Assembly (NCBI RefSeq): GCF_016746095.1
Contig: NZ_JAERTY010000002.1
Span: forward strand, 248,001 to 312,000
Source of the DNA: Sphingobacterium faecale
GTDB lineage: Bacteria; Bacteroidota; Bacteroidia; Sphingobacteriales; Sphingobacteriaceae
Direction of reading: 5' to 3'
Length of the DNA: 64,000 nt
The stretch's first letter is position 1; the number at the start of each line of letters is the position of its first letter. This document shows, in pieces, positions 18,106-26,645 of the stretch. The translations under genes were made by a program, and so were the position numbers. The notes beneath the pieces were generated by a model that did not search any database, was not told the origin of the DNA, and saw nothing but the letters and a program-made list of their open reading frames with translations.

Positions 18106-19356
18106 CTATTTAATATTCAATTCCTGTATCTTGTCGTAGGTTTCATAATTTGAGACTATAACCTTGTCGCCAGGCTTCAATCCACTGATTACTTCATAAA
18201 ACTCGGGGTTTTGTCTGCCCAATTGTATGTCCATACGATAAGCAGTTGTTCCTGTTTTGTCCAATTTGAAAATCCAGTTGCCTCCGGTTTGCTGATAAAA
18301 ACCGCCTTTGGCTAGTAATAATGCTTTCGTTTCGTCGCTTAATGAAAGTCTTATCTGTAAGGTCTGTCCTCTTCTTACTGTGGTCGGAGCCTGTCCTACA
18401 AATTCCATGTCAACTTGGAACCGACCATTGGTGACCTGTGTATACACTTTTTTGATTTTTAGTTGATAGGATTTTCCATTCAAAGTGAATTCTCCTACCT
18501 GATCGGTAAAAATGCGATTGATGTAGTGCTCATCGATTTCAGCACGGACTTTAAAGCCCGTAAGCACGTCAATTTGTCCAAGTCGTTCGCCTGCGTTTTT
18601 ATTCTGACCGATCTCTGCGTCAAATGAAGTGAGCTGTCCATCTACTGGCGCTCTAAGAATCAAATCGCCTACTTTGCGACGCATAAGCTCTAAGGCACTT
18701 TGTGTACGTTGGAATGTTTCCTGATCTTGTTTAATTTTTTGTCTGCTGGAAATAGAGTCCTGACGTAATATCTGCTTGGTCAGCACGACACGTTCTTTTT
18801 GATAGTTGTAGTCATTTTTTGACTTTTCAAATTCTTGAGATCCAATCGCTTTTTCTGCATAGAGCTTCTTATTGAGATTGTATACACGTGCTGATTCCCG
18901 CAATGCCTGTTCGACATCAGCCATTTGATTACGGTTATTGATAGACACCTGTTCGGCACTCGTCCGGGCGATCTGAGCTTGGGTAAGAAGGTTAAGAACC
19001 TGTGTTTCCTGTTGCACGAGCCCTAATTCTTGATCGGTATTGGACAGTTTCATGATCGGGTCACCTTTCTTAAGAATAGCTCCGTCTTCTACATATTTTT
19101 CTTCGACGCGGCCACCTACAGCAGCGTCGAGATATATGCTGCTTATCGGAAGTACTGTTCCATTGATGGGGATGAATTCCTGAAAGACACCTTCTTTGAC
19201 CTCCACAATACTGATGCGGTCCTTATCGACGTTGAGACGGCTATTACCACTACTGAAATAATAGCTTCCCCCAATCAATGCGACAATGGCTGTTATTCCT
19301 ATGAGGGTGAGAATACGTTTTGTATTCCATTTTTTTTGTTGTATTGGTCTGTCCAT
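18106..19356 (-). CDS. Periplasmic adaptor (HlyD/MacA-type) of the efflux system
   Basis: A 416-residue membrane-fusion protein. A short cytoplasmic start with basic residues (MDRPIQQKKWNTKRIL) leads into one membrane helix (about 15-35). A lipoyl-like segment (VGGRVEEKYVEDGAILKKGDPIMKL) follows, then a long coiled-coil hairpin (about 100-220), the returning lipoyl half (LILRAPVDGQLTSF), and beta-barrel domains. The family bridges an inner-membrane transporter and a TolC channel. It heads the operon adaptor - ATPase - three permeases and is divergent from the tolC gene. The spacer carries paired dyads and a TGGCAC -24 element 70 bp before its start, so sigma-54-type activation is likely. Confidence 0.93.
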   Translation of the reverse strand: MDRPIQQKKWNTKRILTLIGITAIVALIGGSYYFSSGNSRLNVDKDRISIVEVKEGVFQEFIPINGTVLPISSIYLDAAVGGRVEEKYVEDGAILKKGDPIMKLSNTDQELGLVQQETQVLNLLTQAQIARTSAEQVSINNRNQMADVEQALRESARVYNLNKKLYAEKAIGSQEFEKSKNDYNYQKERVVLTKQILRQDSISSRQKIKQDQETFQRTQSALELMRRKVGDLILRAPVDGQLTSFDAEIGQNKNAGERLGQIDVLTGFKVRAEIDEHYINRIFTDQVGEFTLNGKSYQLKIKKVYTQVTNGRFQVDMEFVGQAPTTVRRGQTLQIRLSLSDETKALLLAKGGFYQQTGGNWIFKLDKTGTTAYRMDIQLGRQNPEFYEVISGLKPGDKVIVSNYETYDKIQELNIK

Positions 19357-19416
19357 TCAGAAACTAAAAATTAAAAATCCAAAAAGGCGCATAAACAGCC
19401 CTTTGGCAGAATCACC

Positions 19417-19431
19417 TACAATCTTGTGCCA
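19417..19431 (-). promoter_or_regulatory. Candidate sigma-54 promoter of the adaptor operon
   Basis: The minus strand reads TGGCACAAGATTGTA. The -24 box is perfect, and the -12 box TTGTA is one base closer than the consensus TGGCAC-N5-TTGC. The predicted start near 19406 leaves a leader of about 50 nt, and the nearer dyad centre (19491.5) is about 86 bp upstream. Confidence 0.5.
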
Positions 19432-19482
19432 TTTTTTTAAAGTATTGTTTTACAGTCGTTTATTGTATTCATCGGCTTCAAG

Positions 19483-19521
19483 GTGTCCGTATTCGGACAC
19501 TGTTTGTTCGGCAATGGACAC
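19483..19521. promoter_or_regulatory. Tandem dyads: putative enhancer shared by adaptor and tolC promoters
   Basis: Site 1, GTGTCCGTATTCGGACAC (19483-19500), is a perfect 7-4-7 palindrome. Site 2, TTGTTCG-GCAA-TGGACAC (19504-19521), is a degenerate copy. The centres are exactly 21 bp apart, two helical turns. Each site is about 86 bp from the promoter it is nearer to, a symmetric arrangement expected for a shared NtrC-type enhancer. The regulator is probably the one encoded at 20943. Confidence 0.7.
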
Positions 19522-19572
19522 CCTGTACGATATTTCTTTTGTAGGGTGTTGTTTTATAGTTGTTTATGTTTT

Positions 19573-19588
19573 TGGCACGTGCTATGGG
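19573..19588 (+). promoter_or_regulatory. Candidate sigma-54 promoter of tolC-regulator-kinase
   Basis: TGGCACGTGCTATGGG has a perfect -24 box (TGGCACG), but its -12 box TATGG deviates from TTGC. The expected start is near 19598, 20 nt before the tolC ATG. It mirrors the adaptor promoter across the dyads. Confidence 0.5.
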
Positions 19589-19617
19589 TAAGACAATCTA
19601 ATAATTGATCATTTAAA

Positions 19618-20931
19618 ATGAAGACGATTTTTAGAATTTTTATTTTGTTTTTATTTACTAGTTGTTTGGTGCAGGCGCAAGGGCAGACAAAACGTTTGTC
19701 CCTTGTCGATTGCATCACGTTGGCTCTGGAGAATAATCCGGCATTGCAGCGATCAGAATTGAATCTAGTAAGAAATAATATAGCACTTCAACAGGCGAAG
19801 AATAATAGGCTACCTTCTCTAAAGGCGGAGTGGGGGCATGCCTATAATGAGGGGCGGAGTGTAAACCCAACCACGAATCAGTTTGTCGAAGAGAGTTATT
19901 TTTCAGGGAATCAGGCACTCAATTTAAACGTGCCTATATTTAATGGATTCCAGACATTACACCATATTCGTAGGCAGGCTAATGCGAAAGAGGCAGGACG
20001 ATTTGAATTTGATCATGCGAAGAATGAACTGAAATTGGATGTACTGACGGCCTATATCCTAGTTTTGACGGCCAAAGATATGCTGGAACAAACCAAAGGA
20101 CAATTGGCCGTGACGGAAGAGAATGTGCGGCGTACGGAGATCCTTCATAAAGAAGGGGCGGTAAGCCCTGGAGACTATTTTGACTTACAGGGACAGCTAC
20201 ATGCCGATAAAAATACACTAGAAGCAAGTGCGCAATTGTTAAATAGAAATAGGTTGCAGTTGGCCTCACTTTTAAATCTGTCTATAGATAGTTTGGGTGA
20301 TATTGAACCCTTGGCTATGTCGCTCGATGTAGCGAGGCAAACGGGAGATGAGCTTTTTAGAAATGCATTGGACGTTTTGCCAGAGTTTAAAGCGTATGAT
20401 TGGCGTATTAAGGAGGCTGAGCAAGGGGTGAAGGTGGAACGTGCAGCTTACCTCCCATCCTTATCATTAGGAGCGGGGCTTTGGTCGCGGTACTCGAGTA
20501 CCAATCCGAGCAGTTATGGCAGACAGATGAACAACTACCTATCAAAAGGTGTTTCATTAGGACTTAGTATTCCGATTTTTAATCAGTTCCGAACAAGGAA
20601 TCAGGTTAAGTTGGCTAAGCTAAATCTCCAGGAAGTGATCTGGGATAGAGAAATAGCAAAAAGTAAACTGCGAGAGGAGACTGCCAAAACGGTTTTTGAT
20701 TTAGAAACACTGCAAGTAAATGTTGCTAATCTCAGGGAACAAGAGAATAGCTATAAAGAATCATTTCGAATTGCGCAGGTTCATTTTGATGCAGGAAATA
20801 GTAATTCTGTGGTCTTCCTTACGGCGAAAACAAAACTCGATAATGCCCAAGCTCAGCTATTGATCAAACGGTACGAACTTATGTTGCAGAAATATATCAA
20901 TGACTATTATGCAGGAACTATAAATTTATAA
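19618..20931 (+). CDS. TolC-type outer-membrane efflux channel
   Basis: A 437-residue protein with a signal peptide (about residues 1-20, ending LVQAQG). Two homologous outer-membrane efflux repeats follow: the first opens with LSLVDCITLALENNPALQRSELNLV, the second is around residues 240-430 and contains a LPSLSLGAGLW strand and a long C-terminal helix (AKTKLDNAQAQLLIKRYELMLQKYIN). TolC proteins form trimeric channels that dock on HlyD-type adaptors. The adaptor is encoded divergently 261 bp away. The gene is followed after 11 bp by the response regulator and then the kinase, so the channel and its regulators share a transcript and may be self-amplifying. Confidence 0.93.
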   Translation: MKTIFRIFILFLFTSCLVQAQGQTKRLSLVDCITLALENNPALQRSELNLVRNNIALQQAKNNRLPSLKAEWGHAYNEGRSVNPTTNQFVEESYFSGNQALNLNVPIFNGFQTLHHIRRQANAKEAGRFEFDHAKNELKLDVLTAYILVLTAKDMLEQTKGQLAVTEENVRRTEILHKEGAVSPGDYFDLQGQLHADKNTLEASAQLLNRNRLQLASLLNLSIDSLGDIEPLAMSLDVARQTGDELFRNALDVLPEFKAYDWRIKEAEQGVKVERAAYLPSLSLGAGLWSRYSSTNPSSYGRQMNNYLSKGVSLGLSIPIFNQFRTRNQVKLAKLNLQEVIWDREIAKSKLREETAKTVFDLETLQVNVANLREQENSYKESFRIAQVHFDAGNSNSVVFLTAKTKLDNAQAQLLIKRYELMLQKYINDYYAGTINL

Positions 20932-20942
20932 CTAATTTAGTT

Positions 20943-22307
20943 TTGATGAAAAAAGCACGAGTATTAGTTGTAGATGATGATCAAGACTTGTTGACTGCCG
21001 TAAGGATACTCTTGCGTCCGCTGGTCAATGAGGTGATTATTGAGCGTAATCCGGAAAATTTGCTTAGTATCCTCGCAAAAAGCACGATAGATCTGGTGTT
21101 GTTGGATATGAATTTTAAAAGTGCAATCAATACCGGTAATGAAGGATTGTTTTGGTTGGGGAAGATAAAAGAGGCTTATCCACATATTCGGGTCATTATG
21201 ATCACAGCTTATGGTGCAGTCGATCTAGCGGTTCGCTCGCTGAAATTGGGGGCTTCCGACTTTATTGTAAAACCTTGGGTTAACGAGCATTTGTTGAATA
21301 CCCTAGAATCGACCTACAGCGAGACAAGAGAGAAAGGGAAGAAAAAGAATGTGCAGGCATTGCGCGAAGAAGAAGAGTTGGTGGGAAAGTCTGCTGCGAT
21401 GGAGGATCTGCAGTACAAAATAGATAAAGTGGCACCGACAGAGGCCAATATCCTTATTCTAGGGGAGAATGGTACGGGAAAAGACTTAATTGCGAGAGCG
21501 CTGCATAGCCGCTCGTTGCGGAATAAAGGGCCGTATGTGAAGGTGGATGTCGGGGCGCTCACGGAGACTCTTTTCGAAAGTGAGTTATTCGGGTATAAAA
21601 AAGGTGCATTTACGGATGCGCGTGAGGACCGATTAGGTCGTTTTGAAATGGCTGATAAAGGAACTTTATTCTTAGATGAGATTGGTAATATTAGTCTACA
21701 TCAGCAGGCAAAGTTGCTTAGTGTTCTGCAGAATAGACAGGTCACGCCGCTGGGATCTTCAATAGGGGTCGATATCGATATTCGCTTATTGAGTGCGACT
21801 AATGTCCCTCTTAGGGCACTGGCAGATGAAAATCGATTCCGAAAAGATCTTATCTATAGAATCAACACGGTCGAGATTCAGGTGCCGCCATTACGTGAGC
21901 GCGGGGATGATGTGGTACTTCTTGCCAACCATTTTCTGGTCTTTTACAATACAAAATATCATAAAAGTATCGAAGGTTTCGAACGGAATGCTATCTCAAA
22001 ATTGAAATCTTATCACTTTCCTGGCAACGTTCGAGAGCTGCAATACAGCGTGGAGAGAGCCGTTATTATGAGTGAGGGGAGTAGCATTAGCGAGCATGAT
22101 ATTTTGTTTTCTCCTATTGAACAGGCTTCTATGGTAGATACTTCGATGGAAAGAGTGGAATATGGTAATCAAAGTTTGGAGGAATTGGAAAGAAAAGCTG
22201 TTCAATCGGCTATTGAACGTTATAATGGAAATATTAGCAAGGCTGCAAAGGAATTGGGCTTGACGAGGGCTGCTTTATATAGGAGGATGGAAAAATATAA
22301 TATTTGA
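20943..22307 (+). CDS. NtrC-family sigma-54-dependent response regulator
   Basis: A 454-residue regulator. The receiver domain has the acidic pocket DDD at 11-13, the phosphoacceptor Asp55 (LVLLDMNF) and Lys110. The AAA+ domain has Walker A GENGTGK at 174-180 and Walker B LFLDEIGN at 242-249. The sigma-54 contact loop reads GAFTDA (221-226) instead of the usual GAFTGA. The C-terminus is a Fis-type HTH (NISKAAKELGLTRAALYRRM, about 430-450). Such proteins bind paired dyads about 100 bp upstream of -24/-12 promoters, which is what the adaptor/tolC spacer shows. The kinase gene starts 3 bp after its stop, so they are cognate partners. Confidence 0.95.
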   Translation: MMKKARVLVVDDDQDLLTAVRILLRPLVNEVIIERNPENLLSILAKSTIDLVLLDMNFKSAINTGNEGLFWLGKIKEAYPHIRVIMITAYGAVDLAVRSLKLGASDFIVKPWVNEHLLNTLESTYSETREKGKKKNVQALREEEELVGKSAAMEDLQYKIDKVAPTEANILILGENGTGKDLIARALHSRSLRNKGPYVKVDVGALTETLFESELFGYKKGAFTDAREDRLGRFEMADKGTLFLDEIGNISLHQQAKLLSVLQNRQVTPLGSSIGVDIDIRLLSATNVPLRALADENRFRKDLIYRINTVEIQVPPLRERGDDVVLLANHFLVFYNTKYHKSIEGFERNAISKLKSYHFPGNVRELQYSVERAVIMSEGSSISEHDILFSPIEQASMVDTSMERVEYGNQSLEELERKAVQSAIERYNGNISKAAKELGLTRAALYRRMEKYNI

Positions 22308-22310
22308 TCA

Positions 22311-23645
22311 ATGGGGATATGGCGTTTTTTTCTTTTCCTGAAAGTCACCTTATTGCTATTGGGCTGTATTGGTACAGCTTATCTTGTGTTATTGGGTTAT
22401 TGGTTATACGCTTTGGGGTCTTTTTTTATTCTCCTGATCTTGGCGTATCAATGGTTCAGTGTCGAACATAAATTACTGGGATATGTGCTCGATTTTACGG
22501 AAGCCGTTCGCTATAAAGATTTTACGAGAAGGTTTGCCGTGAGAAGGCAAAATAGTGTTGAAGGAAAGCTGTTCTCTGCTTTTAATACGATCAATCAGGT
22601 CTATAAACAGATCAGTATAGATAAAGAATTGCAACATCAGTATCTCAACAAGGTGATCAATATGCTGGACTCGGCCATTATTTTTTATGCGGCGGAATCG
22701 GGTAAGGTCATTTGGATTAACGATGCATTTAAACAATTATTCAATACGCCTCATCTGGGAAACATAAAGGGGCTTATGAAACGGCACTTGGATCTATATG
22801 ATAAAATGCTGGCGCTAAGAGTTGGGAAGCCACAAACTGAAACAGTGGCTTCGATTCAAGGTAAGATCAAATTACTCATGAACAGTTCGGAATTTGAAAC
22901 GCAGGAAGGTGTATTCCGGATTGTGGTGTGTCAGAATATCAACGAAGCTATTGATGAGGCGGAGACCAACGCGTGGCAGAAACTGCTTCGGGTATTGACG
23001 CATGAGATTATGAATTCCATTGCTCCGATCAGTTCTTTGGCAGAAACACTGCATGGACGTTTGGAAGGTGGCTATAAGGATGAGGATATGGAGGATTTGA
23101 AGGTTGGTATCTATACCATAAAAAGGAGAAGTGAAGGGCTGTTGCAGTTTGCCAAAAGCTACAGATTGATCAATAGGGTAGATCAACCTGATTTTAAAGA
23201 TGTTTTATTAATAGATCTTTTTGAGGATGTTTATCAACTTCTTGAACCGACCCTGCTGCAGAAAGGAATAGATGTGGATATTATCATTAAGGATAGAAAA
23301 TTGGTTGTGAAAGCGGATAGGAATCTTATTGAGCAAGTGATTATCAATCTACTGTTAAATGCTATGGAAGCGGTATCAGGTTATGATTCGCCGTATATCA
23401 GCATTTCCGGTAAGATGCAGGATGATCGCATACAGATTCAGATTGCGGATAATGGAAAGGGAATGTCGGCTGATATACAAGAACAGATTTTTACTCCTTT
23501 TTTTACTACACGGAAAGCCGGTACGGGGGTAGGACTTACTTTGAGTAAGCAGATCATGCTGGTTCATAATGGAAATATTATGGTTGATAGTAAAGAAGGG
23601 GAAGGCAGCGTCTTTATTTTATATTTTGGAGGTGAGCAACTGTAA
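22311..23645 (+). CDS. Sensor histidine kinase (NtrY-like)
   Basis: A 444-residue kinase. Two hydrophobic helices within residues 5-50 have almost no loop between them, so there is practically no periplasmic sensor and it may sense membrane state. A PAS-like region follows (about 110-210, including SAIIFYAAESGKVIWINDAF). The phosphoacceptor is His231 in LTHEIMNSIAPI. The ATP-binding domain has the N-box at Asn350, DNGKGM at 380-385 and GTGVGL at 404-409. It is the third gene of the tolC unit and the partner of the NtrC-type regulator upstream. A terminator hairpin follows. Confidence 0.94.
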   Translation: MGIWRFFLFLKVTLLLLGCIGTAYLVLLGYWLYALGSFFILLILAYQWFSVEHKLLGYVLDFTEAVRYKDFTRRFAVRRQNSVEGKLFSAFNTINQVYKQISIDKELQHQYLNKVINMLDSAIIFYAAESGKVIWINDAFKQLFNTPHLGNIKGLMKRHLDLYDKMLALRVGKPQTETVASIQGKIKLLMNSSEFETQEGVFRIVVCQNINEAIDEAETNAWQKLLRVLTHEIMNSIAPISSLAETLHGRLEGGYKDEDMEDLKVGIYTIKRRSEGLLQFAKSYRLINRVDQPDFKDVLLIDLFEDVYQLLEPTLLQKGIDVDIIIKDRKLVVKADRNLIEQVIINLLLNAMEAVSGYDSPYISISGKMQDDRIQIQIADNGKGMSADIQEQIFTPFFTTRKAGTGVGLTLSKQIMLVHNGNIMVDSKEGEGSVFILYFGGEQL

Positions 23646-23654
23646 GTTGAAAAC

Positions 23655-23690
23655 GGTCGATTCTTTAAACTGAGAACCGACCATTTTTTT
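23655..23690 (+). terminator. Rho-independent terminator of the tolC-regulator-kinase unit
   Basis: A 10-bp stem with one mismatch (GGTCGATTCT / AGAACCGACC) around an 8-nt loop, followed by a run of seven T. It starts 9 bp after the kinase stop. Confidence 0.75.
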
Positions 23691-23698
23691 GACAGGGA

Positions 23699-24157
23699 TT
23701 ATTTTATTCCTATAAAAATATCTACTTCTGCGTTGTTCATATTTTGACTCCGTTCGTCGTATTGCTCGAAGTCGGATTGAAAGGTTCTGTCAAGATCGGT
23801 GTTCCAGATGTGTAGCCACTCGTTGTAAACTATATTCTCTTTCATATTCCCCTTGGCGGTGAATTTCTTGAATTTACCGCCATTGATGCGATGGGCGAGC
23901 ATACCATCAGGTATATAGTCAATGCTGGCTACACGGCAACCTAATACGACACGATAGGGCTGGGTATGATCTCCTTCATAATCTGTATACACACTGTAGA
24001 TAACATGGTCTACTTTATTGGGGATTTTATTTAAAATATCTTCTGCGAAAAAACGTTGCCATAGTGCAGGTATATCAACGTCGGCTTTGCCAGGATCATT
24101 GCTGGTCAGGATAGAAATACCTATCAGTTCAAATGGGTCTACTTGTAAAAATTCCAT
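23699..24157 (-). CDS. GyrI-like / AraC effector-binding-domain protein
   Basis: A 152-residue stand-alone effector-binding domain of the GyrI/Rob-C-terminal superfamily. Supporting features are the opening VDPFELIGISILTSN, the central YSVYTDYEGDHTQPYRVVLGCRV, and the segment NEWLHIWNTDLDRTFQSDFEQYDE followed by a short strand containing DIFIGIK, all typical of that fold. There is no DNA-binding domain, so it is probably a small-molecule-binding protein rather than a regulator by itself. It is convergent with the kinase gene and divergent from the gene at 24273. Its spacer includes TGACA-N6-TGTCA, a possible operator. Confidence 0.75.
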   Translation of the reverse strand: MEFLQVDPFELIGISILTSNDPGKADVDIPALWQRFFAEDILNKIPNKVDHVIYSVYTDYEGDHTQPYRVVLGCRVASIDYIPDGMLAHRINGGKFKKFTAKGNMKENIVYNEWLHIWNTDLDRTFQSDFEQYDERSQNMNNAEVDIFIGIK

Positions 24158-24272
24158 AATATGATGTATTTAGTATAGATCCACAAAATTAGTTCCGCTT
24201 TTGACAACTGCTTGTCAGTAGAGCAAAAGGAATAATACTGTTTCTTTTGGTTGAAAGTGTTAATTTTGCCGA

Positions 24273-24728
24273 ATGCGATATTGGTGGCGTTTATGGTTTC
24301 ATTTTTTTTCTTCTAATAGCCGGCATGGCACACATTCACCTTTTGTATATAAATTGGCGGATGAGGTGATCTATGCTCGGTCTAAGAATACTTCTATTGA
24401 GGATAAGCGGGAGCGGTTGTTGTCCGATATTGCTGCTCACTTTGGCGTTGAGTATGTCGCTTCGGGTTCGGAAAATGGGCCGAATAGGGCATGGATTGTT
24501 GATGATACGATCGCTGATACAGAGCGATTGGCCGCTCAATACACACAATTTAAATATTTGGTGATTCTTGATATCCATAAGAATAAAGCGAGAAAACAGT
24601 TGTGGGAATCCATTTGTCTAGATTCCCGTTTTATCGTTTGTATAGATTTGTTTTACTATGGATTGGTTTTTTATAGAGAGGAACAGCCTAAAGAGCTTTT
24701 CAAGTTGCGTTTCCCATATTGGAGATAA
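24273..24728 (+). CDS. Shortened methyltransferase-family protein, probably lacking the SAM-binding core
   Basis: A 151-residue protein. Its N-terminus (SRHGTHSPFVYKLADEVIYA) and C-terminus (IDLFYYGLVFYREEQPKE followed by a basic tail) match the ends of a family annotated in Bacteroidota as class I SAM-dependent methyltransferases. Those proteins are much longer, and the glycine-rich SAM motif expected in the middle is not visible. It may be a degenerate paralogue or a shorter protein that kept the fold's edges. A TAATTTTG element lies just before the ATG, so the transcript could be leaderless or the start could lie further in. Convergent with the barrel gene at 24737 with 8 bp between stops. 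Confidence 0.65.
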   Translation: MRYWWRLWFHFFSSNSRHGTHSPFVYKLADEVIYARSKNTSIEDKRERLLSDIAAHFGVEYVASGSENGPNRAWIVDDTIADTERLAAQYTQFKYLVILDIHKNKARKQLWESICLDSRFIVCIDLFYYGLVFYREEQPKELFKLRFPYWR

Positions 24729-24736
24729 GTATCTTT

Positions 24737-25882
24737 CTAAAAAGCTTCACTGACACTTAGATAGAACCCCGACTGTCTTTTTTCCCCTGCTCTTTTTTCT
24801 CCAAAAGCATAGTCTAACCGGATGCTGCTACTGTGTTCTAGACTAAAGAAGTAACGGATACCTGCTCCATAGCTTGGTACAAGACGGATCTTATGTTCTT
24901 CTGAAAATGTGCTTCCTGTACCTAATAGGCCGGTAACTCCAAATCGGGGAAGAAATCGATAACGGAGTTCTGTTTGTGCAGTAAGGTAGTTGTTATCTTT
25001 GTAGCGGCCTAGATAGTACCCACGCATGCTCATATCTCCGCCGAGATCCCGCATCGCATAGAAGGGGACGTTCTGTCCGTAAGTGCCTCGGTAAAGGCCC
25101 TGAGTAGCAATACTGACCTTTTGGGAAAAGGGATAATAGCCACGAATATCGACTTCTAACTGGCTTCCTTTGTAATTGTCCTTCCCAAAAAAGTTTGGCG
25201 CATAAGCATATTTTGCTCTTCCATAGAAGCCTTTAGTCGTAAATGTTGTGACGTCGCGAGTGTCATATAGCGCTGAAACTCCTAGCGCTAGAAATTGTCC
25301 ACCGGTCTTGCCGTATATATTTTCGGATTCAAATATGCCCCCTGTTTCGACATCCTGGAACTTAAAGTTGTCGTAGTTGGCATTTATACCTACATAAAGT
25401 CGAGGAGCCATTTTTTTTTCTACGTCGATTTTGAAACGATACAACTTTTGCTCTAGGTAATCCTCATCAGCTTTCCAAGTGTCGTTGCCTATTCCATAAA
25501 AGTTGAAAGGCCAGTCTCTTAAACGTATGTCTGTAAGTATGTGATATTCGTTTCCTTTTGTCCATAGATCGGATGTTATGTTTATCTTCTTTTGTTTTTC
25601 TGTAGTCACAGTTGCGATAAGCATAATATTAGAGGTTTTGCTCTGGAGGTCTGTTCTGTCCATATAGAAGTTGTATGTGCTGGCAACTCCTAGTTCCAGA
25701 CCTGTTTCTTGTGCATAAGCAAGTGCTGGTAAAAGCATAAAGCTTGGCCCCCGGCTGCTATCAGCCGACGAAGAGAAAAATTTTTCAATTACTCTTTTGA
25801 TCAAGTTGTTTTCTTTTTGGGCTGTCGCGGTCAGTGATATACCTATTAATAAAAGACTAAGTACTGATTTATATGGATTCAT
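24737..25882 (-). CDS. BamA/TamA-like outer-membrane beta-barrel protein
   Basis: About 381 residues. A signal peptide (MNPYKSVLSLLLIGISLTATAQ) follows the chosen ATG at 25882; an ATG at 25900 would add six residues. The body is a succession of amphipathic beta strands typical of a surface-antigen (D15/Omp85) barrel. It includes GGDMSMRGYYLGRYKDNNYL, resembling the conserved RGY motif of the family, and ends in a strand with a terminal aromatic (FYLSVSEAF), the usual assembly signal. There are no POTRA domains of full length, so it is more likely a patatin-associated or stand-alone 12- to 16-strand barrel than BamA itself. Function unknown. Confidence 0.85.
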   Translation of the reverse strand: MNPYKSVLSLLLIGISLTATAQKENNLIKRVIEKFFSSSADSSRGPSFMLLPALAYAQETGLELGVASTYNFYMDRTDLQSKTSNIMLIATVTTEKQKKINITSDLWTKGNEYHILTDIRLRDWPFNFYGIGNDTWKADEDYLEQKLYRFKIDVEKKMAPRLYVGINANYDNFKFQDVETGGIFESENIYGKTGGQFLALGVSALYDTRDVTTFTTKGFYGRAKYAYAPNFFGKDNYKGSQLEVDIRGYYPFSQKVSIATQGLYRGTYGQNVPFYAMRDLGGDMSMRGYYLGRYKDNNYLTAQTELRYRFLPRFGVTGLLGTGSTFSEEHKIRLVPSYGAGIRYFFSLEHSSSIRLDYAFGEKRAGEKRQSGFYLSVSEAF

Positions 25883-25900
25883 GTAAATGTGAAAATTCAA

Positions 25901-26145
25901 AGTCTCAAACTTAGATAAAATGGATTGAATTTTCGAAAGTGAGGTGCAAATACATTAAAAATTGCGAATTGTTAACCGAATATTGTGTCAGGAGGTGGAC
26001 GAGGTTATCGCTGTAAAACTGTTTTTTTTTACTAAAAATAGGTTGATATTGGAGGGATTCGTAAAATAGGTCTTTATCGGTGAAAATTATTTGGCTGCAT
26101 ATCAGTGTGATGAGTGTTAAGGGTGGTTTTTTTTAATAAAATATT
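25901..26145. other. Gene-free AT-rich spacer
   Basis: Together with 26176-26355 this makes about 450 bp without a gene between the barrel gene and the tRNA cluster. Apart from the promoter elements described separately I see only homopolymer runs here. Confidence 0.6.
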
Positions 26146-26175
26146 TTTGATAAGTCATTTCTGTGCCTATATTTG
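26146..26175 (+). promoter_or_regulatory. Promoter of the tRNA-tuf transcript
   Basis: TTTG (26146-26149), 18 bp, TATATTTG (26168-26175): the Bacteroidota sigma-ABfr form TTTG/TAnnTTTG. The first tRNA starts 180 nt downstream. A second, weaker element (GATTTTTG at 26291-26298, TTG 20 bp before it) is closer to the tRNAs and resembles stable-RNA promoters of the phylum. Confidence 0.65.
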
Positions 26176-26355
26176 CATCATCAAAAACGAAAACAATCGT
26201 TGTTTAAGTCGCTTTTGAGAACGTTCTTTAAGTAAGAAAAAAAAGAAAAAAGTTTTTTAAAAATCTCTTGCAAGTTTGAAATAAAATTTTGATTTTTGCA
26301 CTCGCTGTTCCAAGGTAACAGATTGTTCTTAGAGATTAAAGAAAAATATATAAAA

Positions 26356-26428
<73 letters not shown>

Positions 26429-26458
26429 CAAAAAAAATGCGGCGTAAGTTGCAGGTCT

Positions 26459-26539
26459 GGGGGGGTTCCAGAGCGGTCAAATGGGACGGACTGTAAATCC
26501 GTTGCTTCGGCTTCGAAGGTTCGAATCCTTCTCCCCCCA
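26459..26539 (+). tRNA. tRNA-Tyr (anticodon GTA)
   Basis: An 81-nt class II tRNA. Acceptor of seven G pairing with TCCCCCC, anticodon stem-loop ACGGA-CTGTAAA-TCCGT, long variable arm TGCTTCGGCTTC, T-arm GAAGG/CCTTC, discriminator A, no encoded CCA. Confidence 0.97.
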
Positions 26540-26572
26540 CACTTTTTTCTGACCTTTTGAAAAAGGTCAAAA

Positions 26573-26645
26573 GCGGAAGTAGCTCAGTTGGTAGAGCGAT
26601 AGCCTTCCAAGCTATAGGTCGCGAGTTCGAACCTCGTCTTCCGCT
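26573..26645 (+). tRNA. tRNA-Gly (anticodon TCC)
   Basis: Acceptor GCGGAAG/CTTCCGC, D-arm GCTCAGTTGGTAGAGC, anticodon loop CTTCCAA, T-loop TTCGAAC, discriminator T. Reads GGA/GGG. Confidence 0.97.
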
